From positions 1 to 45,580 of the forward strand of contig JAIUOH010000026.1 of assembly GCA_020161315.1 (NCBI GenBank): a stretch of 45,580 nt of DNA, given 5' to 3'. Every line of letters starts with the position of its first letter. Position 1 is the stretch's first letter. Origin of the DNA: Actinomycetota bacterium (lineage in GTDB: Bacteria > Actinomycetota > Actinomycetes > Actinomycetales > Microbacteriaceae). Position numbers and translations under genes: made by a program. Below are positions 1 through 7,905 of the stretch, one piece after another. Under the pieces are notes generated by a model, which saw nothing but the letters and a program-made list of their open reading frames with translations, had not been told where the DNA came from and ran no database searches.

Positions 1-33
1 TCGCGCAGAGACTGAACGGTCGGCCACGCAAAA

Positions 34-61
34 CGCTGGACTGGGAAACCCCAGCCCAGCG
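34..61 (-). terminator. Hairpin, possible terminator
   Basis: CGCTGG (34-39) pairs with CCAGCG (56-61) and CTGGG (41-45) with CCCAG (50-54), around a 4-base AAAC loop with one A/C mismatch. Read on the minus strand it is followed by TTTTGCG, so it could end leftward transcription. It lies about 260 bases beyond the stop of the nearest leftward gene, which makes assignment uncertain. Confidence 0.4.
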
Positions 62-284
62 CCTCACTAAGCTCATCCTTACGAACTGATCTATACCCCG
101 GTGTTGCGACGACTCCTAGAATCCGCCGGTATTTAGGGGGCACATTCGCTAGCCCTATATACATTCGGTGGCTTGCAGCGCATTCGCTCGCTGAATTCCT
201 GCGCACTCGATGGGCGGCCTGGGCGTTGCTCGGGTTCGATTCGGCGCAGGTTTTGCGAGGGCGAGGATCACGCCCCTCGCCAGG

Positions 285-305
285 GGTCCCGGAGCTTGTT
301 GAAGG
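285..305. repeat. Dispersed REP-like element, copy 1
   Basis: This 21-base unit has the core GAGCTTGTTGAAGG preceded by GGTCCCG. Related units occur at 26509-26547, 28099-28158 and 32726-32747 in this window. The core resembles short palindromic intergenic repeats (GAGCTTGTCGAAGG and its complement) that are common in Microbacteriaceae genomes; that link is from general knowledge and was not searched here. Confidence 0.5.
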
Positions 306-322
306 ACTCGGGGTGACCTGGG

Positions 323-859
323 CTAGAAGTCGCTGGCTGATACGACCTCGGCGAAGCCGTCGCCGAGTGCCGCAACGAACGCCGTGTGTACCTGGGCGCC
401 CGGCACGCTCGCCGTGCCGAATTCGAGGTCTGGCGCGGCGCACGCGTCGTGCACCAGCTGCACACTCAGGCCGCGCTCTGCGGCAGCCCGCACCGTCGAG
501 TCGATGCACATGCTCGTCATCATGCCCGCCACCACCAGCTGGTCGATGCCGAGGAAGTCGAGGGTGTCTGCGAGTGCGGTGCCTAGAAACGAGTTCGGCT
601 CGGCCTTCTGTAGCACGAGCTCACCCTCGGCGGGCGCAACCGAATCGTGGATCTCGACGCCACGCGTGCCCGGGCGCATGAACACAGCGTCGGGCGCATC
701 CCACACGTGCTGCATGTGAACTACTGGCTCGCCGGCGCCTCGAAACACCGCGATCACGCGGGCGGCTTCAGAAGCTGCCGCGTCGGACCCGACGAGCGGA
801 TACGCTCCGCCCTCGAAGTAGTCGTTTTGAATATCAACGATCAGTAGCGCACGGCTCAT
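323..859 (-). CDS. Isochorismatase-family cysteine hydrolase
   Basis: The 178-residue product has the complete triad of the cysteine hydrolase (isochorismatase-like) fold: Asp9 in ALLIVDIQND, Lys85 in LQKAEPNSF and Cys118 in AGMMTSMCID, with the usual cis-peptide strand before the cysteine. Family members hydrolyse amides or vinyl ethers such as nicotinamide, ureidoacrylate, N-carbamoylsarcosine or isochorismate; the substrate cannot be told from sequence. The start at 859 is chosen over an in-frame upstream start (883) because AAAGGA lies just before it and the conserved SRALLIVD strand begins there. The gene follows the amidase at 945-2336 in the same direction with an 85-base gap, so both may act on related amides under the TetR regulator at 2436. 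The protein is soluble and cytosolic by appearance. Confidence 0.85.
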   Translation of the reverse strand: MSRALLIVDIQNDYFEGGAYPLVGSDAAASEAARVIAVFRGAGEPVVHMQHVWDAPDAVFMRPGTRGVEIHDSVAPAEGELVLQKAEPNSFLGTALADTLDFLGIDQLVVAGMMTSMCIDSTVRAAAERGLSVQLVHDACAAPDLEFGTASVPGAQVHTAFVAALGDGFAEVVSASDF

Positions 860-944
860 GGCAGATCCTTTCGATGCCCTCATCGTAATGACGACTCGAG
901 CTTGACACTAGAACCAGGTGATACACAGGCGAGCAGAGACCCGC

Positions 945-2336
945 CTACAGTGCGGGCCACCACTCGGCACTCGTCCACAGCGCCATCTCGGCCTCGAGCG
1001 CCGCGCCGACCTTGAACACGGTCTGGTCGTCGTAGGTGCGCCCGACAATCTGCACGCCAGTGGGCACCCCGTTCGAGGCGCGCCCAGAGGGCACAGCAAG
1101 CACGGGCACCCGACCCACGATGTTGAACGGCATCGTCATCACGTTGCTGAAGACCGTGTCGGCATCATCGCAGGGATCGTCTGCGGCAAGACCGGTACCG
1201 GCGACGGTCGGGCAGACGAGCGCATCGAAGCGCTCAAGCATCTCGCCGAGCGGCCTGTAGAAGCGCGCCTCTGCCTCGAGACCCGCCGCGTAGTCCATCG
1301 CGCCCTCGCCGTTGCCGATCAGGGCGCGCGAATATGGCATCAGCATCTCGAGCAGCTGCGGGTCGCCCTGGGCGAGATCAGCGAGCGCCGAGCCCATGAT
1401 CGCTGCGAAGTGCGGTTTCATCGTCTCGAGCACCTGGTCAACGCTCCACGGCAACTCCACGAGCTCCACCTCGGCACCTGCGGCACGCAGCGCTTCTCCA
1501 ACCGCGAGCGTGTTGGCGATCACCTCGGGGTCAACCCGGTAGTTGCCGAGCGTCAGGCAGAGCGCGATGCGCGTGCCCGCGAGGCTTGTCACCGAGGCGT
1601 CGAGGCTGAGGCGTTCGCGAAGCGACGCCTGATCCCGCGCCCATGGCCCGGCGATGACGTTCTGCAGCATCGCAACGTCAGCAACCGTGCGAGCCATCGA
1701 CCCGTCTGCGCAATACGTATCGCTGTTGAAGGGTGCCATGCCGGGCACGCGCCCAAATGGCGGCTTGAAGCCAACCACGCCGCAGTATGACGACGGAATG
1801 CGAATCGAGCCGCCAATGTCTGAGCCGGTGGCGAGCAGGGTCGAGCCCGCCGCCAACACGGCACCCGCACCACCCGACGAGCCGCCCGGAGTGAAGTCGG
1901 TATTGTGCGGGTTTCGGGTGGTGCCCCAGAGCTTCGAGTGTGTGACGGTTGACGCACTGAACTCGGGGGTCGTCGTGCGCGCGTGCATCACCGCGCCCGC
2001 GGCCTCGATGCGCTCAATGATGGGGTGCGTTTCTTCGGCGATCTCGCCCTTGAGTAGCAGCGACCCCTCTTCAAGCGACATGCCCGCGATCGGCTGCTCC
2101 TCTTTCAGCATCAGCGGAATGCCCTCGAGCGGGCGGGCAGTGCCTGTTCGGTAGCGACGCTCCGACTCGCGCGCGGCCTCGTAAGCCGAGTCGATCATCT
2201 CTTCGGTCACCGCGTTGATCGTGGGCTCGACGCGCTTCACGCGAGCAATCATGTCGGTCAGCAGCTCGACGGGCGAGAGCTCACCGCTCTCGAACAGCCC
2301 GGTCGCTTCGGTTGCGGTGAGGTGGGTGGCAGTCAT
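945..2336 (-). CDS. Amidase signature family amidase
   Basis: A 463-residue amidase of the amidase signature family. The Ser-cisSer-Lys catalytic set is visible: Lys78 in PLMLKEE, the GGSSGG loop (Ser153/Ser154) and the nucleophile Ser177 in GSDIGGSIRIP. Length is normal for the family, which cleaves carboxylic amides to acid plus ammonia. It is not adjacent to gatB/gatC, and the sequence lacks obvious GatA-specific context, so a stand-alone amide hydrolase is likelier than the tRNA amidotransferase subunit. AAAGGA precedes the ATG at 2336. The gene diverges from a TetR regulator with a perfect palindrome in the 99-base gap, and it is followed by an isochorismatase-fold hydrolase, suggesting an inducible two-gene amide-degradation unit. 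Substrate unknown. Confidence 0.9.
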   Translation of the reverse strand: MTATHLTATEATGLFESGELSPVELLTDMIARVKRVEPTINAVTEEMIDSAYEAARESERRYRTGTARPLEGIPLMLKEEQPIAGMSLEEGSLLLKGEIAEETHPIIERIEAAGAVMHARTTTPEFSASTVTHSKLWGTTRNPHNTDFTPGGSSGGAGAVLAAGSTLLATGSDIGGSIRIPSSYCGVVGFKPPFGRVPGMAPFNSDTYCADGSMARTVADVAMLQNVIAGPWARDQASLRERLSLDASVTSLAGTRIALCLTLGNYRVDPEVIANTLAVGEALRAAGAEVELVELPWSVDQVLETMKPHFAAIMGSALADLAQGDPQLLEMLMPYSRALIGNGEGAMDYAAGLEAEARFYRPLGEMLERFDALVCPTVAGTGLAADDPCDDADTVFSNVMTMPFNIVGRVPVLAVPSGRASNGVPTGVQIVGRTYDDQTVFKVGAALEAEMALWTSAEWWPAL

Positions 2337-2388
2337 GCTTGGTCCTTTGGTTTCGCCGTTGAAACGCTTCTTTTGCGTTGGATCGCAG

Positions 2389-2407
2389 CTGCGTACTAAG
2401 TACGCAG
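2389..2407. promoter_or_regulatory. Perfect palindrome, likely TetR operator
   Basis: CTGCGTACT-A-AGTACGCAG is a perfect 9+1+9 palindrome lying between the divergent amidase (ATG at 2336) and TetR (ATG at 2436) genes. TetR proteins commonly bind such sites to repress both flanking genes. It sits 17-35 bases before the TetR gene's probable -10 box (TACAGT, 2424-2429), where binding would block that promoter. Confidence 0.75.
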
Positions 2408-2435
2408 TGTGTCACCTCAAGTGTACAGTGGTGGG

Positions 2436-3059
2436 ATGTCGCCACGTCAAGTCGCCGCTGAGCCCGGCGCTCAGCTCGACTCGCCCGCCCCGCTCAGCCG
2501 CGATGCCATTACGCATGCGGCAATCGAGTTCATCGAGCATCGGGGCCTTGAACGGTTGACAATGCGGGCACTCGCGCAGCAGCTCGGCTGTGGCACGATG
2601 AGCCTGTACCGCTATGTGGCGAACCGAGACGATCTTGTGGGCGCGATCATCGAAGAGCTCGTAGACCGCAGCGACTTGCCCGAGCTCGCGAGGCGGCGCT
2701 TCAAAAACTGGCAAGAGATGAGCGTGGCCGCGATCCTCGCGTATAAAGACCTTGCGGTCGCCTACCCCGGCTCGTTTGAGCTGCTCGCGCTCGCGCCCTA
2801 TGACGCGGAGCCCGTTTCGAGCCACATCGAGCGCATGGCGACGGCACTGCAGGGCACGGGCCTCACCGAGCGGCAGGCCTACGAGGTGCTCGGCGGCCTC
2901 GACGCCTATGCAACGGGCTACCTGCTCGTCTGGGCGCGGGCACGGGGTGCCTCAGGCGACGCAAGCGGGCCAGCGGCGCTTCGCAAGATTCGCGACATTG
3001 ACGAGTTCGAGCGCGGACTGCGCGTATTCGTTGCCGGGTACGAGGCTACGCTGCGCTAG
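2436..3059 (+). CDS. TetR/AcrR-family transcriptional regulator
   Basis: A 207-residue regulator. The N-terminal helix-turn-helix is clear (roughly residues 22-65): AAIEFIEHRGLERLTMRALAQ, then the recognition stretch LGCGTMSLYRYVANRDDL. The remainder resembles a TetR ligand-binding domain of the C-terminal type with an alpha-helical, hydrophobic core. An in-frame start at 2409 is possible, but the ATG at 2436 is preferred because TACAGT (2424-2429) ends six bases before it, matching the leaderless pattern seen throughout this window. It is divergent from an amidase, with a perfect palindrome between them, so it probably represses the amidase/hydrolase pair and itself. The inducer is unknown. 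Confidence 0.88.
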   Translation: MSPRQVAAEPGAQLDSPAPLSRDAITHAAIEFIEHRGLERLTMRALAQQLGCGTMSLYRYVANRDDLVGAIIEELVDRSDLPELARRRFKNWQEMSVAAILAYKDLAVAYPGSFELLALAPYDAEPVSSHIERMATALQGTGLTERQAYEVLGGLDAYATGYLLVWARARGASGDASGPAALRKIRDIDEFERGLRVFVAGYEATLR

Positions 3060-3089
3060 CGTCCCGCACCGCCAACGCAATCGATGCGG

Positions 3090-3878
3090 TTACTTCGCGC
3101 CGTTCTTCTTGGAACGCAGCTTTCGAAACAACATCTGCCCTAGCAAGAAGAGAATGTAGAGCGAGAACAGCACGTTGCCGACGAAGGGGTCGAGCAGTGT
3201 CGCGAGCAGCGAGCTGAACGGCACGCAGACAGATGCGGCGATGCCGACGATCAGGGCCGCGCGAAGATCGATGTTCTTGCGCCGCATATTGCCGAGCGTG
3301 CCCGAGATCGAACCCGGGATCATCATGACGAGCGAGCTGCCCTTCGCAACGAGGTCGCTCGCGCCGAAGAAGAACATCAGCACGGGCACCACGATGATGC
3401 CACCGCCCACGCCGAGCACCCCAGAGAGCACCCCGGTGACGAAGCCGGTGAGCACGAGCATGACAACCGAGAGCACCCCGATGCCGATCTCTGAGTCACG
3501 CTGGGGTACTACCAGCCACAGACTCACGATCACCACCAGCAGGAAGCACATAAACGCCCACTGAATGACGCCAAGGGGCAGCCGGGCAAGCAGGTACGTG
3601 CCCAGCTGCGCCCCGAGCACGATGCCGAAGGCAAGGCAGAGCGCAGCGATCCAGTCGACGTGCCCCTGCACCCCATAGCTGATTGCGCCCACTACCGCGG
3701 TGGGAAGAATCGCCGCAACAGAAGTGCCAGCCGCAAGCTTCTGGTTCATGCCGAGCCAAAGCGCAAGGGCTGGAACGATGATGGTTCCGCCGCCGATACC
3801 GAAGAGCCCCGAGAGCAGGCCTGCCGCGAGGCCGACGAGAATCAGCGGAAGAGCGCCTGGGCGAGCGGAGTTGGTCAT
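3090..3878 (-). CDS. TauE/SafE-family membrane permease
   Basis: The 262-residue protein is strongly hydrophobic with about eight membrane spans and the two-fold internal repeat of the TauE/SafE (DUF81) family: AGLLSGLFGIGGGTIIVPAL near the N-terminus and TGVLSGVLGVGGGIIVVPVL in the middle. Members export sulfite, sulfoacetate or other organosulfur/organic anions; substrate here is unknown. An ATG at 3878 with a purine-rich GAAAGAAAAG just before it is preferred over an in-frame TTG at 3908. It ends tail-to-tail with the TetR gene (30-base gap) and lies 59 bases downstream of the gamma-glutamyltransferase gene in the same direction, so it may be its last operon partner. A link with thiol or glutathione-like breakdown is only inference. 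Confidence 0.88.
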   Translation of the reverse strand: MTNSARPGALPLILVGLAAGLLSGLFGIGGGTIIVPALALWLGMNQKLAAGTSVAAILPTAVVGAISYGVQGHVDWIAALCLAFGIVLGAQLGTYLLARLPLGVIQWAFMCFLLVVIVSLWLVVPQRDSEIGIGVLSVVMLVLTGFVTGVLSGVLGVGGGIIVVPVLMFFFGASDLVAKGSSLVMMIPGSISGTLGNMRRKNIDLRAALIVGIAASVCVPFSSLLATLLDPFVGNVLFSLYILFLLGQMLFRKLRSKKNGAK

Positions 3879-3937
3879 ATCAATCTTTTCTTTCGGGGGT
3901 GTGTGCAAGAATCGGGCGGCCTGGCCGTGGCAGGTCG

Positions 3938-5449
3938 TTACACGACGATTGCTGAGCCGTCTGAGCGCGGATCGCTTGCGGCGGTGTAGCCGTCGCGCTC
4001 AACGCGAATAAGGTTCGAGTGGCCCAGGTCTTCACTACGGCTCTTCACTCGCCTCAGAGAGAAGCCCTCTGCTTCAAGCGCCGCCATCGTTGCTGCTGAC
4101 ACGTCTTCTTCGATCGTGACCGAGCGGCCTCCCGCGGCAGAAACCTCGTCGACCATCCATCGAGGAGCATCGACCGCTTCGTTGGGCTCGGCTCCGGCAA
4201 GCGATCTCAAGAGGAGCTGCGTGTGAATCTGCGGTTGCGCAGCGCCGCCCATCGTAGCTGTCACGTAGCGAACTTCTGCGCCGTCTATCACCAGCACCGG
4301 CATCAACGTGTGACGCGGGCGCTTGCCGGGGGCAAAAGCGTTGGGTGAGGTGGGGTCGAGCGAGAACGCGGTGCCTCGGTTCTGAAAGAGCACGCCCGTG
4401 CTCGGCTCGAGAATATGCGCACCAAAGCTCCAGTAGACCGAATTCACAAAAGATACGGCCCAACCGTCGGTACTAATCGCGCTGAAACCAACGGTGTCGC
4501 CGCTCGCCTTCTGCGCGCCCGAGATGGGTTGCTGCGGAGGCGCCGCCGAGATCAACTCGTCGCCTCCTATGCCACCCGCGAGTGGGTCAGCAAGAAATGC
4601 CGAACGCACCAGGTTTGCACGGTAGAACGCGTCGGCAAGTTGCCCGGCGCCTGATCCGAGAGGATCAGCAATGCCGTCTTCCACCTCACCGAGCACGCGC
4701 AAGTGCATGAATCCCGAGGTGTTCGGTGGGCTGGTCAGCACACGTAGGCCCTGAAACTCGCGTTCAAGGGGCTCTGCCCAGTAGGGCGCGTACTGTGCGG
4801 CGTCATCTAGCGTGATCTTGGAGCCGAGCTCGGCAAGGCCACTCACCCACCGCTCTGCGGTTTCACCGACGTAGAACTCGTCAGCACCCCGTGAAGCGAT
4901 TCGGTCGAGCGTCTGGGCGAGGGCCGACTGCACCAGGGGTTCACCCTGCGCCAGCGGTTCGCCGTGGGGGTAGAAGACTGCGCTGGCACCAGGGTCTTGC
5001 TGCAGCGTCTCCCGGTCGCGAACCAGGGCCGCAGCAACCGACCTCGAGTTCGGCACGCCCTCGCGTGCGTACTCGATAGCCGCGCTGAAGTGCTCTGCCC
5101 AGCTTCGCTGCGCACCGTAGTCGTGCAGCGCTTTCCATCCGCGCACACCACCGGGCACAGTAATCGTGTCAACGTGGCGAAGCGGCAGCGCGTGGCCGTG
5201 GCTCTCACGCAGTGCCTCTATGCTCTGCCCACCGGGGGCCGTGCCCGTGGCGTTGAGAAACCTCACTTCGCCGTCTGGGCTGCGCACCAGCGCGACCAGG
5301 TCGCCGCCGAGAGCGACGTTGTTGGGATACACGACGCACAGCACCGCTGCCGCCGCTAGCGCCGCATCGATCGCGTTGCCTCCGGCCCGCAGGGCTTCCG
5401 CCCCGGCTTCGGTCGCCAGGTGGTGTGAGGTCGAAATAGCGCCGTTCAT
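3938..5449 (-). CDS. Gamma-glutamyltransferase family protein
   Basis: A 503-residue member of the gamma-glutamyltranspeptidase family, N-terminal-nucleophile hydrolases that self-cleave into two chains. The N-terminal GG..AIDAALAAAAVLCVVYP region, the central SGDTVGFSAIS with Thr319 as the probable self-cleaving nucleophile, and the downstream ATMGGAAQPQ glycine loop are all present. There is no signal peptide, unlike exported GGTs; it resembles the cytosolic YwrD-like subgroup. The usual T-H after the nucleophile is T-V here. The ATG at 5449 begins seven bases after the pyrE stop codon; upstream in-frame sequence overlaps pyrE and looks non-homologous, so the short start was chosen. Coupling to pyrE is positional. 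Likely activity: hydrolysis or transfer of gamma-glutamyl groups; the substrate is not evident. Confidence 0.85.
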   Translation of the reverse strand: MNGAISTSHHLATEAGAEALRAGGNAIDAALAAAAVLCVVYPNNVALGGDLVALVRSPDGEVRFLNATGTAPGGQSIEALRESHGHALPLRHVDTITVPGGVRGWKALHDYGAQRSWAEHFSAAIEYAREGVPNSRSVAAALVRDRETLQQDPGASAVFYPHGEPLAQGEPLVQSALAQTLDRIASRGADEFYVGETAERWVSGLAELGSKITLDDAAQYAPYWAEPLEREFQGLRVLTSPPNTSGFMHLRVLGEVEDGIADPLGSGAGQLADAFYRANLVRSAFLADPLAGGIGGDELISAAPPQQPISGAQKASGDTVGFSAISTDGWAVSFVNSVYWSFGAHILEPSTGVLFQNRGTAFSLDPTSPNAFAPGKRPRHTLMPVLVIDGAEVRYVTATMGGAAQPQIHTQLLLRSLAGAEPNEAVDAPRWMVDEVSAAGGRSVTIEEDVSAATMAALEAEGFSLRRVKSRSEDLGHSNLIRVERDGYTAASDPRSDGSAIVV

Positions 5450-5456
5450 TGAAAAG

Positions 5457-6011
5457 CTACTGCGGGTCGAGCCCCAGGTCGCCAAGGCCGATGGCATAGC
5501 GGTACTCGTAGCCGGCCTCTTCGATGCGCGCCTTCGCGGGCGCCTGGCGGTCGACCACCACGGCCACACCGGCGACGATCGCGCCGACCTTCTCGAGTGC
5601 CTCGATCGCCTTCAGCGGCGAACCGCCGGTGGTCGAGGTGTCTTCGACCACGATGACGCGCTTGCCGTCGAGATCTGGGCCCTCGACCTGGCGGCCGCGG
5701 CCGTGGTCTTTCGGCTCCTTGCGCACCACGAACGAGTCGTAGGTCTTGCCGCGCGCGACGCCCTGGTGCATGATCGCCGAGGCGATGGGGTCTGCGCCCA
5801 TTGTGAGGCCACCGACCGCAACCACACCGTCGACGTCGTCGATCAGATCGAGCATGACCTGCCCAATGAGAGGAGCCGCGCGGTGGTCGAGGCTCAGCTT
5901 GCGCAGGTCAATGTAGTAGGTGGCCTTCTTACCGCTCGTCAGGGTGAAGTCACCGTGAAACACGGCCTCGGTCTTGATGAGGTCGATGAGCTGTGCGCGC
6001 GCGTCTGTCAT
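5457..6011 (-). CDS. pyrE: Orotate phosphoribosyltransferase
   Basis: A 184-residue type I phosphoribosyltransferase. The PRPP-binding signature VIVVEDTSTTGGSPLKA (residues 119-135) and the mobile RKEPKDHGRGRQVEG loop (97-111), which carries the catalytic Lys/His residues of orotate PRTases, are intact; TSGKKATYYIDLRKLSL near residue 25 is the orotate/dimer region typical of PyrE. It converts orotate plus PRPP to OMP in pyrimidine synthesis. The gene stands apart from other pyr genes and is followed after seven bases by a gamma-glutamyltransferase gene. TAGAAT ends six bases before the ATG, so the mRNA is probably leaderless. Confidence 0.95.
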   Translation of the reverse strand: MTDARAQLIDLIKTEAVFHGDFTLTSGKKATYYIDLRKLSLDHRAAPLIGQVMLDLIDDVDGVVAVGGLTMGADPIASAIMHQGVARGKTYDSFVVRKEPKDHGRGRQVEGPDLDGKRVIVVEDTSTTGGSPLKAIEALEKVGAIVAGVAVVVDRQAPAKARIEEAGYEYRYAIGLGDLGLDPQ

Positions 6012-6017
6012 GCCCCA

Positions 6018-6025
6018 ATTCTATA
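6018..6025 (-). promoter_or_regulatory. pyrE -10 box, leaderless start
   Basis: On the minus strand TATAGAAT covers 6025-6018. TAGAAT ends six bases before the pyrE ATG at 6011, which would place the transcription start at or next to the start codon. No Shine-Dalgarno sequence is available in the short interval. Confidence 0.55.
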
Positions 6026-6058
6026 GAGTGACTGAGCCTGGGCCGATCCCGCGCAATG

Positions 6059-6090
6059 AAAAACGGGGCGGGGCCGAAGCCCCACCCCGT
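6059..6090 (-). terminator. Rho-independent terminator of the amino-acid ABC operon
   Basis: A GC-rich 12-pair stem (6063-6074 with 6079-6090, one C/A mismatch, CGAA loop) lies four bases beyond the stop of the ABC ATPase gene. On the minus strand it is followed by five T residues (A tract at 6059-6063), a classical intrinsic terminator. It separates the lysA-ABC unit from pyrE. Confidence 0.85.
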
Positions 6091-6094
6091 CAGA

Positions 6095-6922
6095 TCACTT
6101 GACGCTCTCGAGAAAGTTGCGAGTGCGTTGCCGCTGCGGGTTGTCGAGCACCTCGCTCGGCGGGCCCGACTCGACCACGAGGCCACCGTCCATAAAGACG
6201 ACCTGGTCGGCGACGCCCCGGGCAAAACCGATCTCGTGCGTCACGACGATCATGGTCATGCCCTCGTTTGCGAGCTCGCGCATGACGTCAAGCACATCAC
6301 CAACGAGCTCGGGGTCGAGCGCCGAGGTCGGCTCATCAAACAGCATGAGCTTCGGGTCCATCGCGAGGGCACGAGCAATTGCCACGCGCTGCTGCTGACC
6401 GCCCGAAAGCTGCGCCGGGTAGTGCCCCGCGAAGTCTGCGAGACCGACGCGCGCGAGCAGGTCGAGCGCGCGCTGCTTCGACTCAGCCTTCGAACGCTTG
6501 GCCACGCCAACCGGCGCCTCCATAACGTTCTCGAGCGCGGTCATGTGCGGAAACAGGTTGAACTTCTGAAACACCATGCCGATGTTTTCGCGCTGCTTCG
6601 CGATCTGGCGCGGAGTCATCTCGTGGTTCTTGTTGCCCACGCGGCGGTAGCCGATGAGGTCACCGTCAACGATGATGCGGCCGCCGTCGATCGTCTCGAG
6701 GTGGTTGATGCAGCGAAGCAGTGTCGACTTACCCGAGCCCGAGGGGCCAAGCAGCACCGTCACCGAACCCGCCGGCACCGACAGCGAGATGTCTCGGAGC
6801 ACCTGGTGCGCGCCGAAGCTCTTGCGCACCCGACGAATCTGCACGAGCGCATTCGGGTCGAAGCGCGACGGCTGCTCTGCCCCGGCGTGCGCAGCGCTTT
6901 GCGTTGATTCGTTCACCGTCAT
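6095..6922 (-). CDS. Polar amino-acid ABC transporter ATPase
   Basis: A 275-residue ABC ATPase with Walker A GPSGSGKST (59-67), Q-loop VFQKFNLFPH, signature LSGGQQQR (172-179), Walker B LMLFDEP (192-198) and switch His229 in VVTHE. The pattern, including FNLFPHMTALENVMEAP, is that of the GlnQ/HisP (polar amino acid) class. It powers uptake through the permease encoded immediately upstream: its ATG overlaps the permease stop as ATGA, which favours coupled translation. An N-terminal extension of about 25 residues precedes the ATPase domain. It is the last gene before a strong terminator. Substrate is likely a basic or polar amino acid; the lysA gene at the head of the cluster makes lysine or diaminopimelate attractive but unproven. 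Confidence 0.93.
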   Translation of the reverse strand: MTVNESTQSAAHAGAEQPSRFDPNALVQIRRVRKSFGAHQVLRDISLSVPAGSVTVLLGPSGSGKSTLLRCINHLETIDGGRIIVDGDLIGYRRVGNKNHEMTPRQIAKQRENIGMVFQKFNLFPHMTALENVMEAPVGVAKRSKAESKQRALDLLARVGLADFAGHYPAQLSGGQQQRVAIARALAMDPKLMLFDEPTSALDPELVGDVLDVMRELANEGMTMIVVTHEIGFARGVADQVVFMDGGLVVESGPPSEVLDNPQRQRTRNFLESVK

Positions 6923-7905
6923 TCTCCAATCACAGTCGTCACGGTTGTTGCGGGTGCCGGCTCAGGGCCGGGCTTGCGGCTGTTCAGTGCCGCCTTGATG
7001 CGCTGGAACGGCGTGGGTGGCAGGTTACGCGTGGTGCCACGACCGAAGCGGCGCTCGAGGTAGTACTGCGGCACTGAGAGCACGCTCGTCAAGAATAGGT
7101 ACCAGGCGCTGACCACAATGAGCAGCTCGACCTGCTTGAGGTTCGATGACGAGATGACCTGCGCCTGGGTGTAGAGCTCCATCACCGCGATGACAGAGAG
7201 CAGCGAGGTGTTCTTGAGCATCGAGATGAGTTCGTTGCCCATCGGCGGAATGATGACGCGCATCGCCTGCGGCAGGAGCACTCGACGGAACGTGTAGATG
7301 GGCGACATGCCGAGCGAGAACGCCGCCTCGCGCTGGCCTTCATCGACCGACATCATGCCGGCGCGCACGATCTCTGACGAGTACGCCGCCTGGTTCAGCG
7401 TCAGCGCGAGCAGGCCCGCAACGAGCGGCGTGATGAGGGTGTTCGTATCAATCGACCAGAACTCGATGTCGGTGAGCGGAATGCCGAGTCGCAGCTTGTC
7501 GAAAAGCAGGCCGAGGTAGCCCCAGAGCACAATCTGCACGAGCTGAGGGGTACCGCGAAACGCCCACACGTAGAACCACGAGACGCTTGAGAGCACGGGG
7601 TTCGATGAGAGCCGCATCGCGGCGATCACCACCGCGAGCAGAGTCGACACGACCATCGACACGACCGTGATGAGAATCGTCAGGCCGACACCGCTCAGAA
7701 TGCGCGGGTCGAAGAGAAACTCGCCGACTGCAGCAAAGTCGAGGTTCGGGTTTGTCGCCACGGTCACGATGAACCATGACAGCAAGAGCAGTACGAGGAT
7801 CGCGCTGACCCAGCGCCACGGGCGCCTCAGGGGCACCGCGACGATGTCGTCTTCGGTCGAAAACTCGAACGCCTGCGCGCCCGAGGCCGGAGTTTGGGCC
7901 GACAT
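6919..7905 (-). CDS. Polar amino-acid ABC transporter permease
   Basis: A 328-residue HisM/GlnP-type inner-membrane permease. Five or six hydrophobic spans are visible, with the cytoplasmic EAA loop (EAAFSLGMSPIYTFRRVLLPQA, about 193-214) that docks the ATPase, and the family motif FRGTPQLVQI. An unusual hydrophilic N-terminal tail (about 30 residues) and proline-rich C-terminal tail flank the core. It forms the membrane channel with the ATPase encoded just downstream (4-base overlap) and receives substrate from the lipoprotein encoded just upstream (1-base TAATG overlap). Only one permease gene is present, so it probably acts as a homodimer. Confidence 0.92.
   Translation of the reverse strand: MSAQTPASGAQAFEFSTEDDIVAVPLRRPWRWVSAILVLLLLSWFIVTVATNPNLDFAAVGEFLFDPRILSGVGLTILITVVSMVVSTLLAVVIAAMRLSSNPVLSSVSWFYVWAFRGTPQLVQIVLWGYLGLLFDKLRLGIPLTDIEFWSIDTNTLITPLVAGLLALTLNQAAYSSEIVRAGMMSVDEGQREAAFSLGMSPIYTFRRVLLPQAMRVIIPPMGNELISMLKNTSLLSVIAVMELYTQAQVISSSNLKQVELLIVVSAWYLFLTSVLSVPQYYLERRFGRGTTRNLPPTPFQRIKAALNSRKPGPEPAPATTVTTVIGE

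Larger units (their letters stand above)
1..322. other. Non-coding leader region
   Basis: No convincing gene was found in these 322 bases. The stretch holds one hairpin (34-61), a short AT-richer patch around 80-170, a GAGGATC heptamer at 263-269 and one copy of a dispersed palindromic repeat (285-305) just past the end of the hydrolase gene at 323. Reading frames that cross it are arginine/proline-rich and look spurious. It may be the spacer after a gene that lies outside the window. Confidence 0.5.

Noticed and set aside
34-61. Hairpin as terminator of the hydrolase at 323
   Set aside because: It lies 260 bases past the stop, so assignment to that gene is weak; it is listed only as a possible terminator.
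230-255. GGGTTCGATTC resembling a tRNA T-arm
   Set aside because: The flanking bases do not form the T stem or an acceptor and anticodon arm, so no tRNA is called.
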